NCBI GenBank assembly: GCA_019022495.1
Contig: JAFEKR010000040.1
Coordinates: 62,001 to 126,000 of the forward strand
DNA from: Epichloe hybrida
Taxonomy: Eukaryota > Ascomycota > Sordariomycetes > Hypocreales > Clavicipitaceae
Length of the DNA stretch: 64,000 nucleotides
Direction: 5' to 3'
Below the pieces are notes generated by a model. That model had not been told where the DNA came from. It did no database searches and worked only from the letters and a program-made list of their open reading frames with translations. Position 1 is the first letter of the stretch, and the number at the start of each line of letters is the position of its first letter. A program made the translations under genes and the position numbers. Positions 12,506 to 24,624 of the stretch are shown here, one piece after another.

Positions 12506-15500
12506 GAAATTCAGTAAGTAATAGAAGCTTTTCCCTTCTATAAATAAAAGGAATTTTAGTATAAATAGAAGGCTTCCCTTCTATAAAAAGGAAGATAGAT
12601 AATAAATTAAAGGGGAAGGAGGCCTCGCCACCCCCTAATCCTAGTGCGTAAGAGGTTTTAAATAACTAGTTAAAAGAGCAAGCTATTAAGCAATAAGTAA
12701 CTATTAACTTGCTATTAGAGAAGGTAAAAAGCCTATCTTGTTATGGACTAGCCTCTAGGCGACTGTAATAGGGCGTTAATATAGTATTAAGAGACTTAAG
12801 GAGAAAGGAGAAAGGCTAAGAGACTATCCCTAGTAGTGCCTCTTATACCCCCTAGGCTACTTATATAAGCTTCCTTTCCTTACCTTAATTACTTTTACTA
12901 ATCCCCTCTCTAACTACTATATAGATAATGCTTAGGCAAAGCCTAAGCTCTTATATATACCCTTACTTACCTATTACTAATAAACTCCCCTCTATAACAT
13001 CCCCTAGTAATATGCGTAATACTTATATTATATATGCCCTTAGTTATTATAATAAAAACTATTCTTACTAATAGCTATTTATAAAGCATTTAATAGGCAC
13101 TTACCTTACTACCTTATTATTTATTATAATAACTCTCCCCTTACTTCTAAGTATTATTTTATAGTGTGTGTAATATATTTGCCTTACTAATAGGTTATTT
13201 ATTATAAATAATTACCTTACCCTTACTTATTTATAGTTTACTTAATATAGGTATAACTTTTACTATAAATATCTTACTTATACTTATACTTATCTTACTT
13301 TTCCCTTTATATAATACTATTCCTTTATTATTATAATCCTATTATACCTTTCTCTTTATTTTATTAGTTCTTTTCTCTTAAATAATTATTTTCTTTACTA
13401 AAATACCTTAATACTAAACTAATACCCTTACTCCTATAGCTTTAGTAATTACTTCTATAATTACTCTTACTATACTAATGTCCTATTTTATTAGTAAGTA
13501 CCTTATAAAGGGAAACTTTAATAATAAAAAGTATATAATACTTAAATTAATCTAGTGTTCTTATAGTCCTTATATTAAATAAGCTCTTATTACTAGTGTC
13601 CTAAACTATTATTTACCCTAAAGTAAGGAGTTATATTCTCCTTATTAGTAGTATTATATTACCTATATATAATACACTAGGCTTTTATTTACTAACCTAT
13701 AACTCTAATATACCCTTAAGGATCTTAAGCTATACTATAAGTAATATTAGGACTTTTATAACTATATACTTTACTACTACTTAATTAAGCTTTTATAAGA
13801 GGTAATTAGTTTTAATATTTTTAAGTAAAAGCTATACCTTATCTTTAACCTAAAACTATTTTACTAGTTAATATAAAGTAAATATAGTGTCTTACTACCT
13901 TTATTATATATAAGCTATTATAGCTTATACTAGATAAGTACTCTCTTAGAGGTGCTGAAGAAACTATATTACTTACCCCTTTAGTATTATTATAAAAGTA
14001 AACTTATTTAGTAATAACTAAACTAGCTCTAGGTTATAGCTATATAGTAACTTATTTAGGCTAACTTCTATTATAGAAAATAGCTTATTATTAATTATAA
14101 GCTAGTAAGTAGCTAGATATTCTAGCTAGTTAAACTATAAAAAAGAGACTATAATATATAGTATTACCTATATCTCTTAGTTTACTTACTTTATACTACT
14201 ATTAGTTTATAAGTAATATAATAGAAAAAGTAACTAATTAATTTTAACTAAGGAGTATAATATTATCTAAAATTTTCCTAACTAATCTAAACTATAATCT
14301 ATAATAATTAATTAAGGAAACCCCTTAAACTACTACTAGACTATTTTAAACCTCTTTATATATTTCTTAGCTTTTATAGAAGTTATAGCCTTAAGCTAAA
14401 TAAATTTAAAGAGTTAATTTATAATAACTATTAGATATTATAGCTTTTCTAGGGATAGTGCTAGTTAGTTTATTATAAAGTTAATAAAGATTTATAACTA
14501 AAACTAGTTAGGGATAAGTAAAGGCTTTAGTAAGCCCTAGTATTATTAATAGCTTTTATAACTACTATAGTAATAATAGTTATAAATAAACCTAGTAATA
14601 TCTTATAATATCCTATCCTAGTAAAACTACTATTATAAGATTTAAAATATAATATTATAGCCTAGGTATTTTACTACTAGTAAATTATAGTATTACTATA
14701 TTAGGGTTATTATAAGAGGCTCTTACGCTAGGACCTAGGTATAGCCCCTAAACTAAAGTGCTTTATAAGCACTTATAGAATAATTTACTACTTACTCCCT
14801 TATAAGTACCTTAATAGAAAACCTCTAGGCCCCTTTCTAAATAGCCTTTAATTAAATACTATATATAGGGTTAGAGATAATAGCCTAGTCTTATAAAGTC
14901 TAAAGGTATTTAGTAATAAAGAGAACCTTACTAGCTAGTAATAGTATTATATTACTATTATCCTATTACTTATCTAGTATTAGTAAGAGTTATATAATAG
15001 TAATAGGTTATAGGATATATTCTATTCTAGAGGTTACCCTTTCCTAGTCTTACTCCCTTTAAGAAAGAGCATTAGGCTACTATACTTATATACTATATTT
15101 ATACTAGAGATAAAAATTAAATAGTATAAGTATATTTACCTATTAAGCTTACTATTCTAATATTAACTAGGGAGTTATAAAGTACTCTAGGTTCTTATAG
15201 TCTATATAGATAATAAATAAACTAAAAACGCCCTATAGCTTAGCTAACTATGCCTTAAGGTATAAGATAATAGCTAATAGTTTCTTATTATAAATTATAT
15301 AGTTCTTTTATAAGAATATAAGGCTAGTAAAGTAGTAAGTAACTAGGTATATAACGCTATCCTAGCCTTACTAGGAAAGGCACCCTTTAATTACTATTTC
15401 TAAATAATTAGCTTTTACTACTATAAGGAGATTTAGGTCCTATTATACTAGTACTAAGTATATAATAAAGGTGTCTTTTAGCCTATTAAAGGTATTATTC

Positions 15501-15893
15501 TCTTTAAATTCTTATTAAAAAGGGATATTTCTCTTAGTTAACTATATTAGTAGTGCTACTAGTTTTAAAAAGTTACTAATAAAGTTATAGTAGAAGTTAG
15601 TAAACCCTAGGAAGCTATAAACCCCCTAAAGTTTTATTAGAGCTACTTACTCCCTAATAGCTATAACCTTTACTAAGTCTAAATAGATAAAATAACTTAC
15701 TATAATAATATATCCTAGGTATTAAACCTCCTTTACTATAAATATAGACTTATTAAGGTCTAAGTATAAACCTATAGCCCTTAGGTAGCCTAATATTAAC
15801 TAGACCTTAGCTATATAGTCTTTCCTTAATCCCCCTAAGTAAACTAAGATATTATCTAAGTATACTATAATAAAATCCCTTAATATATCCCTT
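12506..15893 (-). mobile_element. Gypsy relic, family A, pol 3' half (RT to integrase side)
   Basis: On the minus strand this segment contains recognisable Ty3/gypsy pol: the RT active-site box IIVYLDNILVY at about 15,824-15,868 (YLDDILVY with the second Asp turned to Asn), and the RNase H sequence KNYIIYNKKLLAIILYLKA at about 15,236-15,358 (family form NYxIYDKELLAI). Integrase and 3' LTR should lie towards 13 kb, but I found no unambiguous motif or LTR there. All frames are broken by RIP-type stops. The element is interrupted at 15,893 by a solo LTR and continues at 16,169. Confidence 0.65.
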
Positions 15894-16163
15894 TGTCAGG
15901 AGCACAGAGGTCAAAGATAGGATGTTTATCAAAGCGGGTCTTTAGAGAACCTTTAGGCTATGTTAATAATAAAGAGGCTAGCTAGCTATAAGATAGCTAT
16001 GTGCTTATAAAGCAGGGTATTTATTAAAGACTAAGTATATTATTAGTGCTAGGTTAGAGATTAAAACCTTCACGCACCTACCCCTAGCTAGTATCTATCT
16101 AGTAGTAACTGTAATAGTCTTAGCTATTACTTCGTTCTTAACCTTTTGGTGCAAGCCATGACA
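15894..16163 (+). repeat. Solo LTR (270 bp) with 5-bp target duplication
   Basis: Starts TGTCAGGAGC and ends GCAAGCCATGACA, so it has intact TG...CA and inverted TGTCA/TGACA ends. It is flanked by CCCTT on both sides (15,889-15,893 and 16,164-16,168). No internal sequence is attached, so it is a solo LTR left by LTR-LTR recombination. It sits inside the RT gene of gypsy family A, next to the active-site box. It is much less RIP-mutated than most other copies, so it is a young insertion or lost its partner early enough to escape RIP. Confidence 0.95.
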
Positions 16164-17801
16164 CCCTTAAGGACTTATTAATATAATATTAGAACATTAC
16201 TAGTGCGCTAGCTAAGCTAAAGAGGTAAACTAGCTACTTAAATAGCTTAAACCTAGTTTAAAACGCTATAAGGTGCTCCTAGCCCTTAGTAATCTATAGC
16301 TTATAAAATGCTATATAAATATTTACCTTTATAAACTAATATACCTAGGATAAGAAATAGAGTATTTCCTTAATTAATAGGAGAGAGTAGTAATCCTATA
16401 CTATTATCTTATTAAGAGCGTAGTAGTTTATATAAAAATACTAACCTTTATTAGCCTTTTTAATAAGGAAGACTAGAGCTATAGCTAATAATAAGCTAGT
16501 ATAAATCTAACCCTTATTTATTAAGTCTATAATCTAGTGCCTAACCTCTAGAAGCTAGTCCCTTAGTATATTATATAGTAGTCCTTAAGGGAGTATTAGT
16601 TTAGACCTATCCTAGTTTTTATATAAGCATATATAGTAATTAAAGGAACCTTAATAAGGAGGTAAGCTATTAGCTTTAGCCTTATTAAAAAGGTTTATAA
16701 AGTTAGCTAACTCCTTAGGTAATGTTAATATATCTAGGCTATTAGGCTTTAACTTAGGGACTATAATCTATAGTACTATTATTATCTCCCTAAGGCTTAT
16801 AGTAATAAATATTATAAAAGTATTTTTCTTATAGTATACTTAGCGTACTTCTATAGTATATAAGGACTTAATAATCCCTTACACTAGGGTCTTTACCCTA
16901 TATATAAAGGCTTTAGAGATATATAAGCCCTTTATTACTCTAATAACTAATTACTATTTTACTATATAAATAACTATATTATAATATTCTAGCTATAGTA
17001 TCCTAAGTATAATATCTTATATAAGGCCTAGAATAATATATAAATATACTAATAACTCCTAGCTATTAATATCTATTTTAGTATATACTATATAGGTAAT
17101 TAAGGAGGTATTCTCCTATACTCTCTTTCCTTTCCTTTCTATTTTTACTATAGTTTAAATATACCTTTTCTTTAGTAAATATATAAGCTCTAGGCTAAAC
17201 TATCTTACTACTAACTTACTTATAGCACTATAATAATTATAACTATAATTAATCTAGATATTAATATAATAATATATATTAAAGAGTATAGAAATTAAGA
17301 ATAGTAATTAGTTTATATATTATACTATATCTTACTTTAACTTTATATAGCTTAAATAGTTATTCTATATTATAGTATATAGTTAGCTTACTTACCTTTA
17401 TATAAGACTTTACTTAGGGGCTACTTATTTTTTATAGGGGAAATATTTACCTTTTTATTTATACTTTTCTTATTTACTTTATATAAGTTAATACTAACCT
17501 ATAGGTAATAAGGTAAAAGGAAAGTACACTCCTAAATATAGTAGTCCTTAGATTTATATTATAAGTAATATCCTTTCTAATAGTATTTAGCTAACTTTAC
17601 TTCTAATATCTATTTAGCCTATTATATATTTATAGTAGGCTTTAGACCTTTCTTTTTCTTAACTAGCTTATTTTATTTTCCTAATTAAGTCCTTACTATA
17701 TATACCCTAGTTATTAGTATATTACCCTTATAGTTAGTTTAAGGTATAGGTTTAGCTAGCTATAGTTTATATTAAAACTAGTACTTATTCTCTATAGTAA
17801 G
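16164..17801 (-). mobile_element. Gypsy relic, family A, continuation (protease/RT N-terminal side)
   Basis: The minus-strand continuation of the family A element on the other side of the solo LTR. The frame right of the LTR leads into the RT seen at 15.8 kb. It is heavily RIPed, and no LTR is visible. It ends at ATAGTAAG (17,794-17,801), the 8-bp target duplicated by the hAT element that follows. Confidence 0.55.
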
Positions 17802-18441
17802 CAGAGTATTGCACTAAAACGTGTAGTGTAGTGTAGTATTTGTAGTGTAGTGTAGTAACTACACTACAAACTACACTAACTATAAGGAAAAAAAAACTAC
17901 ACTACACTAACTATAAAAAAAAAAAAACTACAATACATTACACTACAAATTTTTTTTCCTAAACTACACTAACTACAAACACTACAAATGTAGTATTAGA
18001 CTTTTTATTAGTTATTAGTATTTATAAGGTTAAAAGAATACTAGTTATATAAAAGCTTTTATTATTACCTATTTTATTAAATTAGTTATAGAATTTATAA
18101 TATTATATTATTTTTATAATTTTATTATAACTAAGTAAGGTTATATATAATATTATACTTTTTTAATAATACTATTTAACTTAATACTTTATTTCCCTAA
18201 TATAACTTAAAGAAAAACCTTTTTATTATATTATTTACTATTTCTAGAAATTATTTTATATTTCTAGAAATTATTATTATTACTTATTTTAAAAAAACTA
18301 TAAAAAAACTACTAGTAAACTTAATATAAGTAGCTTATTATATCTTATTATAGCTTATTATATCTTATTATAGCTTATTATATCTTATTATAGCTTATAA
18401 TAGCTTATAATAGCTTATAATAGCTTATAATAGCTTATAAT

Positions 18442-18851
18442 CAGAGTATTGTTTGTAGTTAGTGTAGTGTGTTTTGTAGTTTTTACATTTAATTTTATAG
18501 CTAGCTTGTAATTAAATAGATTATCCTATAAATCACGTAATCCTATAGAGATAAATCGTAAGAAAAATACTATATATAAAAGTGGGTCTAAAAGTGGACC
18601 CCTCGCCTGTAAATCAGAAAAACTACATTTGTAGTGTATTCTTAATACTAAAATGTAGTAAAATGTAGTTTTTCTAATTTATAGGCGAGGGGTCCACTTT
18701 TAGACCCACTTTTATATATAACTACATTGTAGTTTCTTAGTTATCTATCTAAAAAATAAGGTTTTATGTCTTTACATATTTTCTAAGATTAGATATATAT
18801 TATTTGTTAAATAAAAAATTAACTACAAATCAATTGTAGTGCAATACTCTG
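18442..18851. mobile_element. Miniature hAT-like element (MITE) nested in copy A
   Basis: A 410-bp element with CAGAGTATTG at one end and CAATACTCTG at the other, flanked by perfect 8-bp duplications CTTATAAT (18,434-18,441 and 18,852-18,859). It is too short to encode anything. Its centre is a large foldback: about 60 bp (18,571-18,630) recurs inverted at 18,662-18,720, including AAAAGTGGGTCTAAAAGTGG and its complement. The foldback distinguishes it from the ordinary copies, with which it shares only the ends. Confidence 0.92.
18571..18720. repeat. Long inverted repeat (foldback) inside the miniature hAT element
   Basis: The left arm 18,571-18,630 and right arm 18,662-18,720 are near-perfect reverse complements around a spacer of about 31 bp. 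A transcript would fold into a long hairpin. The arms retain a GC-rich core (CCCCTCGCCTGTAAATC) unlike the surrounding DNA. Confidence 0.9.
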
Positions 18852-19290
18852 CTTATAATAGCTTATAATACTAATATTACTAATATTACTAGTATTACTA
18901 AGATTACTAAGATTACTTATAATATTATTAGTGTTAAAGTTTAATAATAAATAAATAATAAATAAATAACTTAAATATAAATACTAGTAATTATAAGTAA
19001 ATTACTATAGTAAAAGCTATAGTTTTTAATAACTTAGTATTTTAAGGTTTTTAAAAATATTAATATTATAAAAATGTTTTCTCTTTTATGTTTTTTTAAA
19101 ATAATAATAAATAAAAATAATAGTAATTATAGTAATAATAGTAATTAAGGTTATAAAAGTTATTAAAGCTTTTATAATAAGTATAATATATTATATAAAA
19201 CTAAGTGCTAGTATTATTTTTAAAAACAAGTTAAACTTATTTTTTATAGCTTATTTAAGCTATATAAGGTAATTAAAATAATACTATTAG

Positions 19291-19571
19291 TGTTGCTTCC
19301 TCCGGACGATAGTTATTCCGGCCGTGGCCAAAGAGTGGAGCCACCGAAGGGATGCACGCGATGCGATTAGATGCATCGCGAGCTACCCTGCTCTATTAGC
19401 AGTGGCACCGCACTACAGCCCCACTTTTCCCCCTTTTCGCTTACTTTCTCTTCTAGCTAGATTCCTCTCCTTCTCCCTCTTCTCTTCTCTCTTAGTTATT
19501 AGCTATTATTATTAACTTCATTGAATTTAACCTTATTACACTAGTGCGAACGTTCCTTAGTGGAACTAACA
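19291..19571. repeat. 5' LTR of the 2.5-kb element
   Basis: 281 bp, starting TGTTGCTTCC and ending GGAACTAACA. It differs from the 3' copy almost only by C/T and G/A transitions (for example GACGATAG versus GACAATAG, and GCCGTGGCC versus GCCGTGGCT), i.e. the RIP pattern. Confidence 0.92.
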
Positions 19572-20924
19572 CTAATTAGTAGTTAACTATAACCATAGAT
19601 AAGTTAGGTATCATAAGAAGAGACATTTCTGCAAACAACGCAGCCCCTTACCTCTTAAGCTAACCTAGACAGGCCATTTAGGTAAAGAGGCATAACTACA
19701 GAGTGTGCTAAAGGAAAATAGACTAGAATCCTAGTTACAAGCTTATTAGACTTCTAAGGGATTAATCTATTAACCCTTAGGCTTATGGGATATAACCTCG
19801 TTATATCTATCTAGGATATTTAGTTAATTATCAATCTTATTGTCTATCACGAGAAAACTAACCAAATAACCGAATCTATTGCCGTAAGGCATTTCATTCG
19901 AACCTAACGTCAAATACAACACTTAGCCAAGCTAGCTAATAGACCTATAACCTTTTCTCTGTTCCTTTTAATAGGCATTTACAGAGACAACCCCCCCCTC
20001 CCTCTACCCTCACTCTCTTTTTTCCCTTGTTATAATTAACCGTGACAGTCTTCGCACCTCTATACACAATGCCCTAAGCAAGACTATCAAAGGATAAGCT
20101 ACTACAGCGACCGTTAAAGGATAAGCTACCATAATATCTATAGCCCTTTGCTCTAGTACTCACAAAGGAGTAGGAAGAACTTATCTAACTAGACCCTTAG
20201 ATTACTGTGTAGCATAAACTTAATAACTAGATCACAAGGTTTATTTACACTAGTAAGCATTAAGGTTAGCGAGGTAAAGACCTTTAGGAATATTTTAAAG
20301 AGGACTTTAAAGGTTAGTTAAGGGATACCTTTAGACAAGCCTCTAACGAGATTATACAGGAGCTTCAAAGCTCCCTACAAGAAGGTGGTGTTTACGTTGC
20401 CTAAGGTTAAGGTCTTTTAACTGCGGCTGCCTTGCAACAAGTGATTTAAGAAGAGAGAAGATCGCCGTGGCCTAAGACCGAAGACCCCGAAGACTCTGAG
20501 GACTAAGCCGAAGCGTTAATCGAAGAGATCGCGGCCGAGGCGTCGATTGAAGGGATCGTGGCTGACGTCATGATCGGAGAGATCGCGACTGATGCTTTAA
20601 CTGAAGCTTTGATTAAAGAGATCGTTGCCGAGGGGATGCTAATCAAAGCATTCTCCGCAAAGGAAGAGATCTGACAAGCCGCTAAACCCGAGGATCGTCA
20701 AGGGCAACCACGCAAAGATCGTCAAGACCCGATGCCCACAGACCTAATGCCCACATGCGATGTTAAACAACGCTTTAAGATAGAAAGCTGCGAGGGGAAT
20801 AACACATTACGAGGTCCATCGCGTACGCACACATCGCGGATACGTACGTCGCGTACTCATGCAGGCTTGTTCCCACCTATCACAGGTGATTCAGACTATC
20901 GGAATCAAGGAGGCACAAGACCCT

Positions 20925-21130
20925 CAAGACCTTGAGACCCTCATCGAGGCACAAGACCCTCAAGACCTTGAGACCCTCATCGAGGCACGAGACCCTCGAG
21001 CTCTTCAATCTTGAGACCTTCACCCTCGAGCTCTTCAATCTTGAGACCTTCACCCTCGAGCTCTTCATCCTCGAGACCCTCGTCAAGGCACGAGACCCTC
21101 AAGACCTTGAGACCCTCACCCTTGAGACCT
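20925..21130. repeat. Minisatellite inside the 2.5-kb LTR element
   Basis: Two interleaved tandem units: about 35 bp containing GACCCTCAAGACCTTGAGAC (three copies) and 30 bp containing CTCGAGCTCTTCAATCTTGA (almost three copies). The opposite strand has an open frame of repeated SSRVKVSRLK-like blocks, and the plus strand one of ETFTLELFNL-like blocks; both follow from the repeat and do not suggest a real gene. Confidence 0.85.
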
Positions 21131-21536
21131 TCATTGACTTAAGCGGAGTTGCGGTTCGGGTTGAAGGCTAGATGACAAGACTGACTAACCGGATGACGAG
21201 ACTGACCGACCGGAAGAACCAATGACCAAGCCAATAAGAGACTCGCATCTGTTATTGGTATCCACTTTTGTTCATTTTGATTTTTATTGCGTTTTTAAGC
21301 CTCTTTGAACTTGCAGATCAATTTAACTAGTCGGATTTGACCTACGAGGATAGGCAGAAGGGAGGATTAACCGGACTAGATTAAAGCGACTAGGTCAATT
21401 GGAATGACCGAAGCCGCGATGGCCAATGAGAACCGTGGATTCCTATTAAGGGATTCACTTGTGTACACTTTCCTTTGATCCGATTTTTATTGCGTTTTTA
21501 GGCTCCTTTAGCCACGAAGAAAAGAGAGACTACTAG

Positions 21537-21817
21537 TATTACTTCCTCCGGACAATAGTTATTCCAGCCGTGGCTAAAGAGTGGAGCCACCAAAGGGATG
21601 CACGCGATGCGATTGGATGCATCGTGAGCTACCCCGCTCTGTTAGCAGTGGCACCGCACTATAGCCCTACTTTTCCCCCTTTTTACCTACCTTCTCTTCT
21701 AGCTAGATTCCTCTCCTTCTCCCTTTTCTCTTCTCTCTTAGTTATTAGCTATTATCATTAACTTCATTGAATTTAACCTTGTTACACTAGTGCGAACGTT
21801 CCTTAGTGAAACCAACA
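21537..21817. repeat. 3' LTR of the 2.5-kb element
   Basis: 281-bp partner of the LTR at 19,291-19,571, starting TATTACTTCC (RIPed TGTTGCTTCC) and ending GAAACCAACA, followed by the target duplication ATTAG. Confidence 0.92.
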
Positions 21818-22552
21818 ATTAGTTATCTATTAATAAATTATAAATATTAGTCTATTATATTCTTTCTTTATGTATTATTATAATAAGATATATAAAGTTA
21901 CTATATATAACTTCTTAAAGCTTTAGAATTATAAAGCTTAAAGTAATATTTAATTAGTTTAAATAGTAAATAAATAGTTTAAGCTTTTTTTAAGTTCTTA
22001 TTATATTAATAATAATATTAAAGTACTAAGTATATATTCTATTAACTTTTATATATTTATTTAGATTTCTAATTTAATTTAATTATATTAGTTTAGGGTA
22101 TTTTTTAATTAAATTAATAATAAAAATATAAAATAATTAATAATAATAGTAAATAAAATAATTAGAAGGTTTTTCTTAAAGTTATATTAGTAAAATAAAG
22201 TAATAAGTATAATAGTATTATTAAAAAGGTATAATATTATAAATAATCCTAGTTATAGTAAAATTCTTAAAAAAAAGTAAATAATAAATTCTATAACTAA
22301 TTAAGTAAAATAGGTAATAATAAAAGCTTCTATATAACTAGCTTTCTTTTAATCCTTATAATAACATTATATAATAAAAAGGCCCACTTTTTTTTTTACT
22401 AACACTACAAAAAAAAAAAAACTACAATACACTACACTATAAAAAAAAAAACTACACTACACTAACTACAAGAAAAAAAAAACTACACTACAAATACAAA
22501 TTTTTCCTAAAAACTACACTAACTACACTACAAACAATACTCTGATAGTAAG

Positions 22553-22798
22553 GGCCTTAATATTAACTAAAATCTTATAATATTATATAATAGCTATATA
22601 CTATATACTTTAGCTAATGCCCTAGCTTATACTAATTTCTCTTAAATACTTATTAAGCGCTTATTAAAGCTTTACTAACTTTATATTATCCCCTTAATAA
22701 TTCTCTCTTACTAATAAGAGCTTCTTTATAAAGTAAATAAAAAATATAGAAAATAGCTCCCTTAGGCCTTATTTTATTTAGTTAAGCTCTATAAGGGC
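22553..22798 (-). mobile_element. Gypsy family A remnant between two hAT elements
   Basis: AT-rich, RIPed sequence between the target duplication of hAT copy A and the start of hAT copy B. By continuity it belongs to the family A gypsy element interrupted at 17,801, and would lie towards its gag side. No motif can be read; assignment rests on position only. Confidence 0.4.
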
Positions 22799-24624
22799 CA
22801 GAGTATTGCACTAAAACGTGTAGTGTAGTGTAGTATTTGTAGTGTAGTATAGTAACTACACTACAAACTACACTATACTATAAACTACACTAACTATAAG
22901 GAAAAAAAAACTACACTACACTAACTATAAAAAAAAAAAAAAAACTATAATATATTACACTATAAATTTTTTTTCCTAAACTACACTAACTACAAACACT
23001 ATAAATATAGTATTAGACTTTTTATTAGTTATTAGTATTTATAAGGTTAAAAGAAAGCTAGTTATATAAAAGCTTTTATTATTACCTATTTTATTAAATT
23101 AGTTATAGAATTTATAATATTATATTATTTTTATAATGTTATTATAACTAAGTAAGGTTATATATAATATTATACTTTTTTAATAATACTATTTAACTTA
23201 ATACTTTATTTCCCTAATATAACTTAAAGAAAAACCTTCTTATTATATTATTTACTATTTCTATAAATTATTTTATATTTCTATAAATTATTATTATTAC
23301 TTATTTTAAAAAAACTATAAAAAAAACTACTAGTAAACTTAATATAAGTAGCTTATTATATCTTATTATAGCTTATAATAGCTTATAATAGCTTATAATA
23401 CTAATATTACTAATATTACTAGTATTACTAAGATTACTAGTATTACTAAGATTACTAAGATTACTAAGATTACTAAGATTACTAAGATTACTAAGATTAC
23501 TAAGATTACTAAGATTACTTATAATATTATTAGTGTTAAAGTTTAATAAAAATAAATAATAAATAAATAACTTAAATATAAATACTAGTAATTATAAGTA
23601 AATTACTATAGTAAAAGCTATAGTTTTTAATAACTTAGTATTTTAAGGTTTTTAAAAATATTAATATTATAAAAATGTTTTCTCTTTTATTTTTTTAAAA
23701 TAATAATAAATATAAAATAATAGTAATTATAGTAATAATAGTAATTAAGGTTATAAAAGTTATTAAAGCTTTTATAATAAGTATAATATATTATATAAAA
23801 CTAAGTCCTAGTATTATTTTTAAAAATAAGTTAAACTTATTTTTTATAGCTTATTTAAGCTATATAAGGTAATTAAAATAATACTATTAGTTATCTATTA
23901 ATAAATTATAAATATTAGTCTATTATATTCTTTCTTTATATATTATTATAATAAGATATATAAAGTTACTATATATAACTTCTTAAAGCTTTAGAATTAT
24001 AAAGCTTAAAGTAATATTTAATTAGTTTAAATAGTTTAAGCTTTTTTAAAGTTCTTATTATATAACTAATAATATATTAATACTAAGTATATACTTTATT
24101 AACTTCTTATTATTTATTTAGATTTATTAACTAATTATATTATATTAGTTTAAGGTATTTTTAATTAAAATAATAATAATAAATTATAGAAATAGTAAAT
24201 AATTAGTAGTAATAGTAAATAAAAGAATAAGTTAATTTTTCTTAAAGTTATATTAGTAAAATAAAGTAATAAGTATAATAGTATTATTAAAAAGGTATAA
24301 TATTATAAATAACCCTAGTTATAGTAAATCCTTAAAAAAAGGTAAATATTATAAATTCTATAACTAATTAAGTAAAATAGGTAATAATAAAAGCTTCTAT
24401 ATAACTATCTTTCTTTTAATCCTTATAATAACATTATATAATAAAAAGGCCCACTTTTTTTTACTAACACTACATTTGTAGTTAGTGTAGTTAGTAACTA
24501 CACTAACTACACTACACTACAAGCAAAAAAAAACTACATTATACTACACTATAAAAAAAAAACTACATTACAAATACAAATTTTTCATAAAAACTACACT
24601 AACTACACTACAAACAATACTCTG
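22799..24624. mobile_element. hAT-like element copy B, flanks do not match
   Basis: Starts CAGAGTATTGCACTAAAACG and ends AACAATACTCTG like copy A, and shares its internal sequence at high identity minus the LTR insertion. The 8 bases before it (ATAAGGGC, 22,791-22,798) differ from those after it (CTTACTAT, 24,625-24,632), so it lacks a target duplication. The left flank is family A gypsy DNA and the right flank is a different gypsy copy, which suggests recombination between two hAT copies. It also has a run of 10-bp units (ATTACTAAG-type) at about 23,400-23,520. Confidence 0.85.
23401..23520. repeat. 10-bp tandem repeat in hAT copy B
   Basis: About nine or ten copies of AAGATTACT-type units in a row; copy A has only a few at the same place (18,890-18,920), so the array expanded in copy B or contracted in copy A. 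Confidence 0.8.

Larger units (their letters stand above)
19291..21817. mobile_element. Small non-autonomous LTR retroelement (2.5 kb, 281-bp LTRs)
   Basis: Two direct repeats of 281 bp bracket 1,965 bp. The 5' copy keeps TG...CA ends (TGTTGCTTCC...ACTAACA), and the whole is flanked by the 5-bp duplication ATTAG (19,286-19,290 and 21,818-21,822). A purine-rich run (GAAGAAAAGAGAGAC) precedes the 3' LTR. The uninterrupted target is visible in hAT copy B near 23,881-23,900 (ACTATTAGTTATCTATT), which confirms the insertion. No reverse transcriptase or integrase is recognisable in the GC-richer interior, so this is a TRIM/LARD-like element dependent on another family. A remnant frame at about 20,500-20,675 reads as short Glu/Ala/Ile repeats (EEIAAEAS, GEIATDAL), closed by TAA and TGA stops. 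Confidence 0.9.
17802..22544. mobile_element. hAT-like DNA transposon copy A (with two nested insertions)
   Basis: Begins CAGAGTATTGCACTAAAACG and ends ACAATACTCTG, flanked by a perfect 8-bp direct repeat ATAGTAAG (17,794-17,801 and 22,545-22,552). CAGAG-type termini with 8-bp target duplications are diagnostic of the hAT superfamily. Subterminal regions carry many GTAGT/ACTAC repeats, typical of transposase-binding arrays. The element is split by a 410-bp relative (18,442-18,851) and by an LTR element (19,291-21,817); without them it is about 1.8 kb. No transposase frame survives, so it is either a non-autonomous member or a RIP-destroyed autonomous one. Internal 10-bp tandem repeats (AGCTTATAAT) occur at about 18,340-18,441. 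Confidence 0.88.

Noticed and set aside
19324..21761. Identical 63-codon open frames (MAKEWSHRR..., MAKEWSHQR...) at 19,324 and 21,570
   Set aside because: Both lie inside the two LTRs of the 2.5-kb element; the similarity is LTR identity, and the peptide resembles no protein family.
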